Assembly (NCBI GenBank): GCA_029215795.1
Contig: JARDYH010000004.1
Span: 32,554,001-32,618,000, forward strand
Source of the DNA: Anniella stebbinsi
Lineage: Eukaryota; Chordata; Lepidosauria; Squamata; Anniellidae
DNA length: 64,000 bases
Direction: 5' to 3'
The translations under genes and the position numbers were made by a program. Below, piece by piece: positions 11,440 through 22,164 of the stretch. Each line of letters begins with the position of its first letter. Positions within the stretch are counted from its first letter, which is position 1. The notes beneath the pieces were generated by a model. That model did no database searches and was not told the DNA's origin. It saw only the letters and a program-made list of their open reading frames with translations.

Positions 11440-12862
11440 ATCCATGAACAAAGAGTGCCTAGCTTTCTTTGCATTTCGATGATACTAATTATCTGGACCG
11501 ATTTCAATTGGGCTTTCAGCCAGGCTTTGGTACTGCTTGGGTTCCCTTGGCGGATGACTTAGATCACTACTGGATGGGGAAAGCACGACCCTATTTGTTC
11601 TCCTGAACATTTTGGTAGTGTTTGATACCATCAACCATGGTATCATTCTGGACACGTCTGGCGGGACTGAGTCTTGGAGGTGCTGTTTTGCAGCGGTTCC
11701 AGTCCTTTCTTTCAGGCCATTTCCAAAAGGTGGTGGTGAGGGATTATGTATTTATTATATTTCTATACCTCCCATTAGCCGATTCCCTCTAGTGGTTCAC
11801 AACACAAAACTTAAAACCAGACAATACATTTACATTGTAAACCACAATATAAAAACCATAAGTTCAACTCCCTGGCTGTTGGCCTGTGGTGTTTCACTGG
11901 TTTCTATCTTCTCCCCCATGTTTTTTTAATATTTACACGGAACCACTGGGAGAGGTCTTTTGGAGCTGTAAAGTGGCACCAGTAACACCCAACTCTATTG
12001 TTCTTCATCACTTAACACCAAGGAAGCAGTTAAAACCTTTGAATGTTGTCTGGGTTTGATAATGGGCTCAATGAGGGTCAACAAACTGGGGTTAAATCCA
12101 GACAAGAATGGAGGTATTGTTGGTCAGTAGAAAACCTGACCTGGAGTTTGGGATTCAACCTATTCTGGGAGAGTTTGTGCTTTCCCTGAAGGGTCAGATC
12201 TGTATCTTGGTAATGCTCCTTGACCCTGCACTGCTTCTCCATCTTCGGGGGCGGCCATAGCCAGGAGTACATTTGTGCTTGGTCCTCCATCAGCGACCTT
12301 GAATCGATATCACTTGACAACAGTTATCCAGGCCTTGGTTACATAATGCTTAGACTATTGTAATGTGCTCTATGTGGGGCCACCCCTGAAGGCTGTCTGA
12401 AAACCAGCTGGTCAAAATGTGGCCGCTAAGCTGCTAGCCAATACACAGTATAAGGATCATGTTACACCTCTCCTGAAAGACCTGCTTTGGTTCCAGTAGC
12501 TTTTTGGGCTCAATTCAATTTGTTGGTTTTAACTTCTAATACTTTAAACGACTTAGGGCCTGGCTATAAGGGAATGCCTATCGTGATAAGAACCTGTCTG
12601 ATTATTAAGATCTGCAAGAGATGCCCTCTTGAGGGCACTATTAGCTGCAGACACCTGTGATGGGTTTTCTCCTGCTTTCAAACTCTCTTGGCTATTTAGA
12701 AATGGTGTGAAGATGCATCTTCTTAATTTAGTCTTTCATGTATTTTAATGTTTTACTGTTTAAAATATTTCCTAATTTTAAAAAACGTTTCATTATTTTA
12801 AATTGTGCGACCTGATGGTATTTCTTTAAGGAAATAAAGTGGTATATAAATAAATAAATAAA
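11440..12862 (+). mobile_element. Decayed L2-type LINE, interrupted
   Basis: Plus-strand fragments read as an L2 reverse transcriptase in shifting frames: LDRFQLGFQPGFGT near 11,495, DTINHGIIL near 11,625, then, after the insertion at 11,745-11,870, SPWLLACGVSLVSIFSPMFF and NIYTEPLGE near 11,935, followed by thumb-domain remnants (KLGLNPD-like text near 12,085). The 3' end near 12,790-12,862 finishes in an ATAAATAAATAA tail. Stops and frameshifts are frequent, so this is an old copy. Confidence 0.8.
11745..11870 (-). mobile_element. L2 3'-UTR fragment nested in another L2
   Basis: TGTATTTATTATATTTCTAT followed by CCTCCCATTAGCCGATTCCC is the reverse complement of the tail signature described at 4030-5097. 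It splits the reverse transcriptase of the surrounding plus-strand L2, whose protein sequence resumes immediately to the right. Confidence 0.75.
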
Positions 12863-13887
12863 TAAAATAGCTCTGAACTCCAGAAATTAGGAAATTGTTT
12901 CCAGAATAGATTTGTTTATAACAAAATAACCGTAGATGGTTTTACTATTGCCCATGACTATGTTTATATTGTTATCTATGTTTATATGTTATCTTTCATA
13001 GATCAATAGAATATGTTTGTATTGGAACAGAAGCAACGAAATGTAATGAAGAGCTCAGATGCAATTCCTCTAGGGGGTAGGGTCCTTGTGAGTGCCCAAC
13101 AGTTGTTCCACACACAAGCTCATGCTGGATCCCACTCTTTGTGTAACATGGAGATGATCCAAATTTGCCATTGGTGCACATAGTTAATGCACAGTGCAAC
13201 TGTGAATGGCAAACAAGTCTGTCAGTATGGTTTGGACAGGAGAGGCGTAAACATCTTCCTCTTCCATCACCCAGAAACCCTGAAGATTGTCGTTTTTCAC
13301 ATCACTGGAGTGTGCCTGTGGTTCTGTGCTTAACTTCTGCCCATCGTTAAAAGACAGAATTCTTTATTGCCTGAGCAACCATATTAAGTAAACAGATTAA
13401 GTAAAGTAAACAGAAACACAGACCAGGATAAAAGAATGCTTTCTGCATTCTGTTTACTTGGAAAGCAAGTCACCAGTGCATAGCAGAAAGTAAATGAGGA
13501 GGACAAAGAAAAAGGAAAAAGGAAATATTCAGGAAACCAGGAAATGAAGTTTGGCTTCAGGGTAAGACATCTGTGAACTTAGATAAACAAATTACTTAAA
13601 ACATTTATTATTAGCTTAATTATAAATTAACAATAACACTCATGTCATGCAGATGCAAAAAGAATATTGGCTATATAGATTTTGTTGTTGGTAATCCAGC
13701 TGTTAAGACATGCATAAGTAAAGACAATGGCTGGCCTGGATCCAGAAATTATTCACATTTTAAAAAATAAACAAATTGGAACTTCAGAACTGACCTTCAT
13801 ATAGTAAGAACTAATTTGTGCACTTATTTTTCCTGGTATAGCTGTGTGTTTTAAGGTATATGTAAGGTGGTTAAAACAAAAATGGTT
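12863..13887. other. Intergenic, nothing recognised
   Basis: No protein family, RNA gene or well-defined repeat is visible here. Confidence 0.4.
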
Positions 13888-14460
13888 TATGAAGAGCATC
13901 AAAAGGATTTCTCCAAGCTGGGAGAGTGGACATCCAAATGGCAGTTGCAGTTCAATGTAAGCAAATGTAAAGTGATAAAAAAATCCTAACTTTAAGTATA
14001 ATCTGATGGCATCTGAGCTGACGGTTACCGAACAAGAAAGAGATCTTGGGGTTGTGGTGGACAGCTCGATGAACATGTCAACCCAGTGTGTGGCCACTGT
14101 AAAGAAGGCAAACTCCATGTTAGGCGTTATTAGAAAAGGAATTGAGAATAAAACTGCCAGTATCCTACTGCCTTTCTACAAATCTATGGTGCGACCTCAC
14201 TTGGAATACGGTGTACAGTTCTGGTCACCACGCTTAAAAAATATATTGTAGAGCTGGAAAAAGTGCAGAAAAGAGCAACTAAAATGATTAAGGGACTGGA
14301 ACATCTCGCCTATGAGGAAAGGTTACAACAGCTGGGATGGTTTAGCATGCGAAAAAAGGAGGCTAAGGCGAGACCTTAAAGAGGTGTACAGAATTATGCA
14401 TAGTGTGGATAGAGATACATTTTTCTCTCTCTCCCATAATACTAGAACCTGGGGGCATCT

Positions 14461-15377
14461 CATAGAATCATAGAATTAGTAGAGTTAGACGGGGCCATCG
14501 AGTCCAACCCCCTGCTCGGTGCAGGAATCCACCTTAAAGCATGCCTGACAGATGGATGTCCAGCTGCCTCTTGAAGGCCTCTAGCGTGGGAGAGCCTAAT
14601 TGGTTCCATTGTCATATTGCTCTAACAGTCAGGAAGTTTTTCCTGATGTCCAGCCGGAAACTGGCTTCCTGTAACTTGAGCCTATTCTGTGTCCCGCATT
14701 CTGGGTTGATCGAGAAGAGATCCTGGCCATGTGACGACCTTTCAAGTATTTGAAGAGTACTATCATGTCTCCCCCTCAATCTTCTCTTCTCCAGGCTAAA
14801 CATGCCCAGTTCTTTCAGTCTCTCCTCATTGGGCTTTGTTTCCAGACCCCTGATTATCTTTGTTGCCCTCCTCTGAACACATTCCAGCTTGTCTGTATCC
14901 TTCTTGAAGTGTGGTGCCCAGAACTGGACGCAGTACTCAAGATGGGGCCTAACCAGTGCAGAATAGAGGGGAACCAGTACCTCGCACGATTTGGAAGCTA
15001 TACTTCTATTAATGCAGCCCTAAATAGCATTTGCACACTGTTGGCTCATAATTCAGCTTGTGATTTACAACAATTCCAAGATCCTTCTCATTTGTAGTAT
15101 TGCTGAGCCAAGTATCCCCCGTCTTGTAACGGTGCATTTGGTTTCTTTTTCCTAGGTGTAGAACTTGGCATTTAGCCCTATTAAATTTCACTCAGTTTTC
15201 AGCCCAGCGCTCCAGTTTATCAAGATTACTTTGAAGTTTGTTTCTGTCTTCCAGGGTATTAACGATCCCACCCAATTTTGTGTCATCTGCAAATTTGATA
15301 AGCATTCCCTGCACCTCCTAGTCCAAATCATTAATAAAAATGTTGAAGAGCACTGGGCCCAGGACTGAGCCCTGCTG
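14461..15377 (-). mobile_element. CR1 LINE nested in another LINE
   Basis: The left end CATAGAATCATAGAATTAGT is the reverse complement of the CR1 3' terminus, which normally ends in short ATTCTATG-type repeats. Continuing on the minus strand, the body contains the CR1 reverse-transcriptase stretch VLHLGKRNQMHRYKTGDTWL (about 15,170-15,110) and, near 15,300, text reading as a DDTKLGG-like motif. The right end at about 15,377 returns to the host LINE (CTGATTAGTGACAGATTCAG). Confidence 0.85.
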
Positions 15378-15649
15378 ATTAGTGACAGATTCAGGACAGA
15401 TAGAAGAAAGTGCTTCTTCACACCAGTGCGTAGTTAAACTATGGAATTCACTACCTCATTGGTGGACATGTAATGATGTCCACCAATTTGGATGGCTCTA
15501 AAAGGGTGTTGGATAAATTCCTGGATGAGAAGGCAGTCAGTGGCTGCTGGTCCTGATGGCTATGTACTACCTCCAGTATCTGAGGCAGTAACCCTGTATA
15601 CATCTGTTGCTGGGGAACATGGGTGGGAGGGTGCTGTCGCACTGAGTCC

Positions 15650-16014
15650 ACCTTGCGGATTCCCGGTTGACAGCTGCTTGGCCACTGTGAGGTTCATCAG
15701 ATGAGCATTTTATCGCACGCTCGCTACTGCCCACTACGGATGTGTGCACGTCCTTTAGATGACGTCCACCTCCTGCTCCTTCTGCTCGTTTTTCAGTTGC
15801 AAAATAAACCCCTTTTAATCTGACTTTAAAAAACAAACAAACGGGATGTGCTGTGACAAACGGGATGTGCTGTGATCTCCTGCTGCGTGCAAGAAAAGTG
15901 GTACAATAAAATGGCCCCTGAATGGGCCACATGGTTGTTGTTCAGGAAAGAAGAGGAAGAAATAAGGGACAAAAAGGGGGTGAAGAAGCAACAGTTAGGA
16001 AATGTGATTTTCTC
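15650..16014. other. Unassigned insertion inside the LINE tail
   Basis: The LINE tail is interrupted between GGGAGGGTGCTGTCGCAC (about 15,640) and GGTGACACTCTGTGTGAACA (about 16,020). The intervening sequence has GCACGCTCGCTACTGCCC and an AAAACAAACAAACGGG run with a short direct duplication (ACAAACGGGATGTGCTGTGA, about 15,838-15,875). It is not a family I recognise. Confidence 0.45.
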
Positions 16015-16284
16015 CATGTGGTGACACTCTGTGTGAACAGACTGCTGGACTAGATGGGCCCTTGGTCTGATCCAGCATGGCTCTTCTTGCGAGAACCATT
16101 GCTGTTATCTGCCTTCCAACAATCTCAATTGTCAGTCTCGACTAACACATGAGCCAAGAAAAGGTATGCTTGTAAGCTATTGGGTAGGATGTGTGCCTAG
16201 TGCTTTCTAAAAGGGAGTTCTCAAAGCTTTTGTAGCCATGTTCTTGCAAAGGTGGAATTAACTAATTAATATTTATTGACCGTT

Positions 16285-16665
16285 ATTTATGACTTGATTA
16301 CATTAAAATGAAATTTCTAAGCCATTTACAAAAAAATACTATAAAACCATAATATAATACTGTATAAAACTTAGAAGAGATACTACCATGACTGCCAGGG
16401 GGGGAGAAAAGATCAGTCTTCTGGGAAAGCTTGTTGAAACAAGAACATTTCCAATAGGTGCCAAAAACCCAGAAGGGTTGGTGCCTGTCTAATTTGAAAT
16501 AGTAGGGAGTTCCAGAAAGTGGTTGCTGTGATACTAAAGGCCCTATTCCAAGCCATCATGGATCAGGCTTCCGACATTTTAGGCACCTCTGGGAGAGTAC
16601 CTCTTGATGAGTGCAGTAATCAAACAAGCAGGTGTGTGAGGTCAGGTGACTTTTATGAGCGTTTT
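16285..16665 (-). mobile_element. Old L2-type 3' fragment
   Basis: Minus-strand L2-like 3' UTR and C-terminal region, heavily decayed. GGGAGTTCCAGAAAGTGG corresponds to the conserved WNxLP-type segment of the LINE C-terminus. It has no intact frame. Confidence 0.5.
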
Positions 16666-17126
16666 TCCTCATTAACAGGATTATTTTTTTTGGAAATGCC
16701 TTAACCCCATTGCACTGGGATTGAGTCCTGTGAGTCCAACAAAACCCAGAGCCTCTTATGAAGAGAACACATTTTCGTCACACAGTCATTCTTCTTTTTC
16801 AAACGGGATACTTTTTGTGTAAAGATATTTGTCGAACACAGTATAGATGGAAGGGGAATACATTTGCTCCTTAATTTATATTATTTAAGGCAAAGCCCTC
16901 AATTTTCATTTTACATGCCATCACAGTTTATAGTTCCTTTGCTTGTATTTCAATAACATTGTCTTTCATTGTGTGGGAAGTTATGCTTTTAAGAGTGCCA
17001 GCTAGTATTCGCCTCATACCAGTTTGTCCACTTTTGAAGAGACGCATCCTTCCCACACTAAAGAAACTGGCTGTCATCCAAAGAACAAACTTGTAGGGTG
17101 GCATTTAATTCCCAGAGAAACCAATA

Positions 17127-17157
17127 CTCTCTCTCTCTCTCTCTGTCTCTCTCTCTT
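17127..17157. repeat. TC microsatellite
   Basis: A run of TC dinucleotides with a single TGTC interruption. Confidence 0.9.
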
Positions 17158-17283
17158 AATCCACAGACAGCTGGAGGTGAGATTGCTTTTGATAATATTT
17201 ATATATAGCGGTTACGTTTCTCATTGCTTTGGAACAAAATTGTGTATAGCAATGGGCTAATTATTTGTTTAATTTTAATTCCT

Positions 17284-17297
17284 CCCCCCCCCCCCCC
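17284..17297. repeat. Homopolymer C run (14)
   Basis: Fourteen consecutive C residues after CCT. The length is likely to vary between individuals and sequencing methods. Confidence 0.9.
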
Positions 17298-17577
17298 ATT
17301 TTATGTCTGGGGGTGGCCACAAAGGCCATGCCCTCAAGGATTTTTAAATCCCCTGCAGGGATCCCATCATGGGGTTCTTCAAACTGCAGTGGTCTCCTGC
17401 TCATCTGGAACAATTGCTGGACATTTGTGAGCCGTGTACTCTGCAAAGCTGTCTTCCACTATTGGATTTTGTAGGATGCATGCACGCGGAGGTGATGGAA
17501 AGTATCTGCCTCTTCTAGGAACTCTTTGTATGCTGAAGTTGATTTTGTGTAAATGTGCCCCCTAATTAGGGGGTGAA

Positions 17578-17805
17578 ACCATGCCTCAGTGGTAGAACCC
17601 ATGCTTTTCATGCCCGAGGTCCCATGCTTTTCATGCCCAAGGTCCCAGGTTCAATCTCTGGCATCTCCTGTTAAAGGATCAGGTAGCAGCTGATGGGAAA
17701 GACATCTGCTGGATACCCTGGAGCACTGATGCCACTTGAAGTAGGCAGTTTTGTGCTGGATGGATAGATAGTCCATCTTGGTATAAAGCAACTTCCTGTG
17801 TTCCT
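17578..17805 (+). mobile_element. tRNA-derived SINE with internal duplication
   Basis: Third copy of the SINE described at 5566. The head contains GGTAGAACCCATGCTTTTCA, and the block CCCATGCTTTTCATGCCC is tandemly duplicated (about 17,598-17,647) before the B-box GGTTCAATCTC. The 3' end reads GGTATAAAGCAACTTCCTGT. Confidence 0.75.
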
Positions 17806-17846
17806 AATTGGGTCTAGAATAGTTAAGGGAGGGAGGGTCTGAACAT

Positions 17847-18090
17847 ATGAACATAAGAGGTGCCGTGCTGGATCATACCAAGAATACATCTAGTTCGGCA
17901 TTCTGTTCTCACATTAGCCAACCATCTGTTGGCCAGGAACTCACAAGCAGGACACAAGTGCAATAGCAATCTCCCACCCGTGTTCTCCATCAACTGGTGT
18001 AGGTAGGCGTACTGTCTTGGCTACTGGAGGAAGCACATAGCTATCAGGACTAGTAGTCATTGATAGCCTTCTCCTCCAAGGTGGTTTTTC
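17847..18090 (-). mobile_element. LINE 3' tail (reverse of 9040-9200)
   Basis: GCCGTGCTGGATCATACCAA through CATTGATAGCCTTCTCCTCC is the minus-strand 3' tail of the family found at 13,888-16,095. It lies tail-to-head against the L2 fragment at 18,098. Confidence 0.7.
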
Positions 18091-18097
18091 TGTTGTT

Positions 18098-18310
18098 GTG
18101 GTTGATCTGTTCAGGATGAGAGTCACATTTCTTCTGAAGGAGCAGGCTCACAATCTGGGTATACTCATAGGTCATCTTTCACTGGAGGTGCAATGGCCTC
18201 TGGAACAGAATGCTTTCTATCAGTTTAGCCTGGTACACCAGCTGCAATCTTGTCTGCACAGAGATAGCCTAGGGTCAGTCATCCATGCTCTAGTAACCTC
18301 TGGGTAGTTT
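18098..18310 (+). mobile_element. L2 reverse-transcriptase thumb fragment
   Basis: In one frame the text reads as L2 thumb sequence (LLKEQAHNLGILIGHLSLEV, then AFYQFSLVHQLQSCLHRDSL and VIHALVTSG). It is truncated at both ends and relates to the subfamily at 4030-5097. Confidence 0.75.
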
Positions 18311-18435
18311 CCAACTTTAGTCTTACTTAGAGTAGACCCATGGAAATGAATGGAACTTAAATTAGTGGTGACTAACTTAAGTGTCATTCATTTCAATGGA
18401 TCTATTCTGTGTAGGACTAACGTTTGATACTACCC
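18310..18435. repeat. Palindromic repeat, GTAGACC/AATGGATC family
   Basis: CTTAGAGTAGACCCATGGAA is mirrored by TTCAATGGATCTATTCTGTG. This belongs to a common repeat that also appears near 20,040-20,240, 41,390-41,465 and 56,720-56,800 (GAGTAAATCCACTGAACAGA). Confidence 0.5.
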
Positions 18436-18838
18436 TCTGTTAGACTGCTGTAAAGCACTGTACACAAGGATATCCTAGAAAAAGGTTCTGAATAGTTTTG
18501 GAAAGACATTTTGACAATAACAGACATTACAAAATATGATTTGTATCCAGTGTTAGTCCTAGTTAAAGTAAACCTATTGAAATTAAGAGGACTTAAGTTA
18601 AATTGACATTGTATGCAACCTTATTGGATACCACTTGGCTCAAAAATAGCTTTCTTCGGTTATGTAAAGGGCTTGGTTTTATGTGATGTATAAATGGTTA
18701 CATATATTTTAGCAGCTGCCAGGAATGCATAGCTTCTAAATAGGAGCCTCCCCACACCCACCCAAATTGATTGGATTAGTAAAGTTTGGGCAATTGCTTT
18801 TCAATGTAAATTATCTTACTACAGCAACATGAGAGATG

Positions 18839-18978
18839 GAGCCTATCTACACACGCAGGATAAGTCACTTTGAAAATGTTTTGAAAACTGTATATGGAGT
18901 GTGTCCTGGGCCCCAACAGTTCTCAAAACTGTTATAAACCGTTTTAAACCATTTTAAAGCAGTAGTGTAGATAGGCTC
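18839..18978. mobile_element. MITE with perfect 14-bp terminal inverted repeats
   Basis: GAGCCTATCTACAC (18,839-18,852) is exactly mirrored by GTGTAGATAGGCTC (18,965-18,978). Both flanks carry ATG, a possible 3-bp target duplication. The interior arms (TTTTGAAAACTGTATATGG, then TTTTAAACCATTTTAAAGC) are partly complementary. It is 140 bp with no coding potential, and a diverged copy lies at 5205-5336. Confidence 0.75.
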
Positions 18979-19139
18979 ATGGAAACATGATGCACAGCTT
19001 TGTGGATAAATGGATTTTGTGTATGTGTGTGTATGTAGTCTCCAATTGTGGATTTGTGAACATGTATTAGTTTACATTTTATATTTTTGAAAATTTGAAA
19101 AAAAAATGGCTGAGAAGCTGCAGTTTAAAACACCCCCTA

Positions 19140-19975
19140 GGCTGCTGCCTGGGACCGTATGTCACCAGTACTTGGACAGCTGCACTGACTTCTGATTAAT
19201 TTCCAGTCTCAGTTCAGAGTTCTGGTGCTTATGTTTTAAAGCCCATCATGATTTGGTACTGGTGTACCTGAAGTAGGGTGACCAGATAAAATCCAGGTCA
19301 GGGCTCATGTAACTTTAACAGTTGTAGAGAAAAGGGAATTTCAGCCAGTGTCATTTGTATGCAATTAGTTCCTGGTGATCTTCCCTCTTCATCACAACAG
19401 TTAAAGTTGCAGGGGCCCTGCCTTCTTTTGTATATGGTCACTCTAGTATAGTGCCTGCAACTTTAACTGTTGTGATGAAGAGGGAAGATCACCAGGAACT
19501 AATTGCATACAAATTACACTGGCTGAAATTCCCTTTTCTCTACAACTGATAAAGTTACATGAGCCTTGACCTGGATTTTATCTGGTCAACCTAACCTGAA
19601 GCACTGCCTATCACCATGTGAACTTACCCATATAATTTTTGGAGGCCGTTGTCTTGTGCCCTTGCCAGTGGAAGTGCAGTGAGAAGGCCACTTGGGGATG
19701 GGCTTTCTTGGTAGTGGCACCCCACTTGTAGAACTCTCCTCCCAGGCAGGCTCAGCTGGCATGCCACTTTGACACCTTCCTTTCCCAACCCTTTTAAATT
19801 GTAAATTGTTAGTCCCAATAATTGGTTTTATGTTGCTCTTAAATTGCTGTCAGATTTGATTGTTGTGTTCTATCAGTTCTACTATTGTATATTGTGTTCT
19901 TGGATTATTGCTGACGTAAGCTGTCCTGGGAATGCTTTTGAAGTGTACGGTATGAATAGCTGAAATAGATAACAT
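19140..19975 (+). mobile_element. Old L2-type LINE C-terminus, interrupted by a hAT-like element
   Basis: The reading QFRVLVLCFKAHHDLV, just left of 19,266, corresponds to the KYKVLVITFKALHGLG region of intact L2 copies in this window. After the 320-bp insertion the sequence continues with a WNxLP-like segment near 19,730 and an L2-like 3' UTR to about 19,975. Many stops are present. Confidence 0.65.
19274..19593. mobile_element. hAT-type non-autonomous palindromic transposon
   Basis: The terminal inverted repeats are TAGGGTGACCAGA (19,274) and TCTGGTCAACCTA (ending 19,593). They are flanked by an exact 8-bp direct repeat ACCTGAAG at 19,266-19,273 and 19,594-19,601. Inward, the arms remain complementary for roughly 130 bp (for example GGTGATCTTCCCTCTTCATC against GATGAAGAGGGAAGATCACC), so the element is nearly one long palindrome. 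The 8-bp target duplication is the hallmark of hAT transposition. No transposase is encoded. Confidence 0.9.
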
Positions 19976-20039
19976 AACAAAAACAAGCTGTCTGCTCTGT
20001 CTTGGGTTTCTCAGCGCAGAGACCTTGTGGTGTCTAGGA

Positions 20040-20245
20040 CACTAATGGCTCAGTTCTATGCATGTTTAGATGGAAATACTGGCTGGGGAATGCTGGGGGT
20101 GGTAAGGCCTTTTTCAGTCTAAACATGTATAAGATTGCACCCCAAGGCTAAAATTCTGTATCCACTTACCTGGGAGTTAAGTCCATTTAAACCCAATATA
20201 ACTTACTTTTGAGTAGACATGTATAGGATTGCCCTGTCAAACTCT
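20040..20245. repeat. Dispersed repeat, GAGTAGACATGTATAGGATT type
   Basis: Outer segments GTTCTATGCATGTTTAGA and TAGACATGTATAGGATTG, with an internal ACCTGGGAGTTAAGTCC, match a very common reptile repeat with imperfect inverted arms. Other copies are near 41,390, 54,480 and 56,720. Confidence 0.55.
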
Positions 20246-21067
20246 TTGACAGATATAGGGCAGTGCTGTGCCATTCAGTAATGCATAGTAAGCTAGGAAG
20301 CGGAAGTGAAAGCAACGTAACTGTCATTTTTTATAGTCTGTCAGCCATATGACACATGTGTTTCATCTCATGCATACGTCTCATTGTGTAGAATGCAAAC
20401 ATAAAACCTTTTATATATAGACACTGAGAACATGTAATATGGGAAACGATCTTCAATTCAGCGATTATGAAAAGCTTCCATTTACTGTAGTTTCCCCAAT
20501 GTTCCCCATTGGTGTAGTAAGCTTTGGTTTTGATAAGTAATAGTGGATTCTTTCTATATGATCGTTATGTTTGGAAGTCAACTTGGGAAGTGTAGGTCAA
20601 TGGCTCTGAAATTACTGGGATCCGCAGGTAGGGAATTCAAATTCTGTGCTAGAAAACCCAAAATTCTACAACCGGAGCATCCAGTTTTAGTGAAGACAGA
20701 CAATTATTCAAATTCAGCATATTTGCATCCGCCATCTTGGTTGTGTGGCTTATTTTTTGGCATTAAGTGAGAGAGGCAGGTTGGGGCTCAGAATATTGGG
20801 AGGGGAAAAGGAAGACAAAGGAGGAAGGATAATGACTGAGCTACCCAGAGGAAGTAGGCGTCATGCGCTGAATAATTCCCAACTACTGAAGATAATCCCC
20901 AGTTGCTAAGCATTTTGCTTAAGTGCCTTGCGGTGATTTCCTTGTGATTGTTAGTGGAAGAACCATCTTTTCTATTAAAAGTGAGACTCTGGCTTCCATA
21001 GCACATCCTGCATTGGAGACTATGGCCACAAGCCAAAGAGATAGAAGGGAAAAGCACCAATGGTAGT

Positions 21068-21240
21068 TGAGGAACTAAAAGAGACTGGCTCTGGTGCTAA
21101 TGTAAAAATGTTCTTTATTCAATTATAAAAAATTTTTTAGAACAATCCTTTAGACTAAAGGATTGTTCTATTTTTTAAAAAATAATTGAATAAAGAACAT
21201 TTTTACATTAGCACCAGAGCCAGTCTCTTTTAGTTCCTCA
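21068..21240. repeat. Near-perfect 173-bp palindrome
   Basis: Two 86-nt arms (21,068-21,153 and 21,155-21,240) are inverted copies around a single central A at 21,154. The arms are identical except for one 13-nt block in which A6T6 on one side corresponds to T6A6 on the other. Outer arm text is TGAGGAACTAAAAGAGACTG and its inverse. No target duplication or family signature is visible. Confidence 0.95.
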
Positions 21241-21491
21241 CAAGCCAAGAAGCCATATGCATGTGTAGGAGAGAACAGTGTACGCAACCTGACCTTCATT
21301 GCAATTCTTACTGCCAAAGCTGCAGCTCAATTTAGAAATCAGCTCGCCCTTGTGGCAGTAAAAATGGTGAGCCAAGCTCATCTGCGCAAATGCTTTTCTA
21401 CCTGTGTGTATATATTAGTTCTTTAGAACATGGTCCCTTTGAGTCCCTGAAACACCTGTGACGTTTCTAGAGCTCTTGGCTAGATCCTTAA

Positions 21492-21636
21492 GCAGCCTTC
21501 CTCAATCTGTTGCCCTCCAGATGTGTTGGACTACAACTTCCATCACCTCCACCATCATGGCAATGCTGGATGGGAATGTTGGGAGTTGTAAATCCAGCAG
21601 ATTTGGATTGTACCAGCTTGGGGAAGGCTGCCTTAA
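21492..21636. mobile_element. Palindromic element, ACTACAACTCCCA family
   Basis: GCAGCCTTCCTCAATCTGTT at the left mirrors CAGCTTGGGGAAGGCTGC at the right. GGACTACAACTTCCATCACC pairs with TGTTGGGAGTTGTAAATCC. Confidence 0.7.
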
Positions 21637-22164
21637 GGGGATTTCACCAAGAGATTCCAGACCCCAACCAAGTAGTAAAATCCTTTTTGTAGCAACCTCT
21701 GGGCACTGTGGACAATGAAATACAAGGCAAATGATCTAGGAAAGTATGACATTTGCAGACAAGTTCAGTCTTCATGCCCTGAAATCCTCTTGGAAGAGAG
21801 GTCTGCTGCCCGTTAATAAGTATATGTGATAGGGATTACCAATCTGTGTTATATGCTCTGATCGCTTAGCTCTTGCAAGCAATCAAACAGATGGATTCTG
21901 TATCAGCTGAAGCTTCTGAACCGCCTTTAAAAGGTAGCCATACAATGCAAACCTCTCATGAATGGTCGTACTTGGGGCTATATAACAATCTTGATACCAT
22001 CTCCCCATAAGAGCACCACGACTGTAAAGTACATACATTTGAGAGAACCAAATTCATTGATATGGGTTGTTGGGAAATTGAATGAATGTGCTTCCCCAAG
22101 GATACCCTCAAGAGGGAGTCTGGGAACATCTACCTGCGTTTTTGTAACATACATGACATATCAG

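Larger units (their letters stand above)
13888..16095 (+). mobile_element. CR1/L3-like LINE with nested insertions
   Basis: The C-terminal reverse-transcriptase region is read at 14,006-14,251 (ELTVTEQERDLGVVVDSS, then SMLGVIRKGIENKTASILLP and MVRPHLEYGVQFWSP). The 3' part contains CCAAATGGCAGTTGCAGTTC upstream, GGAATTCACTACCTCATTGG near 15,440 and the terminal GGACTAGATGGGCCCTTGGT near 16,045. It is split by a minus-strand CR1 (14,461-15,377) and again by unrelated sequence at about 15,650-16,014. Family placement within the CR1/L3 clade is by resemblance only. The copy lacks the polymerase core and is inactive. Confidence 0.8.
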
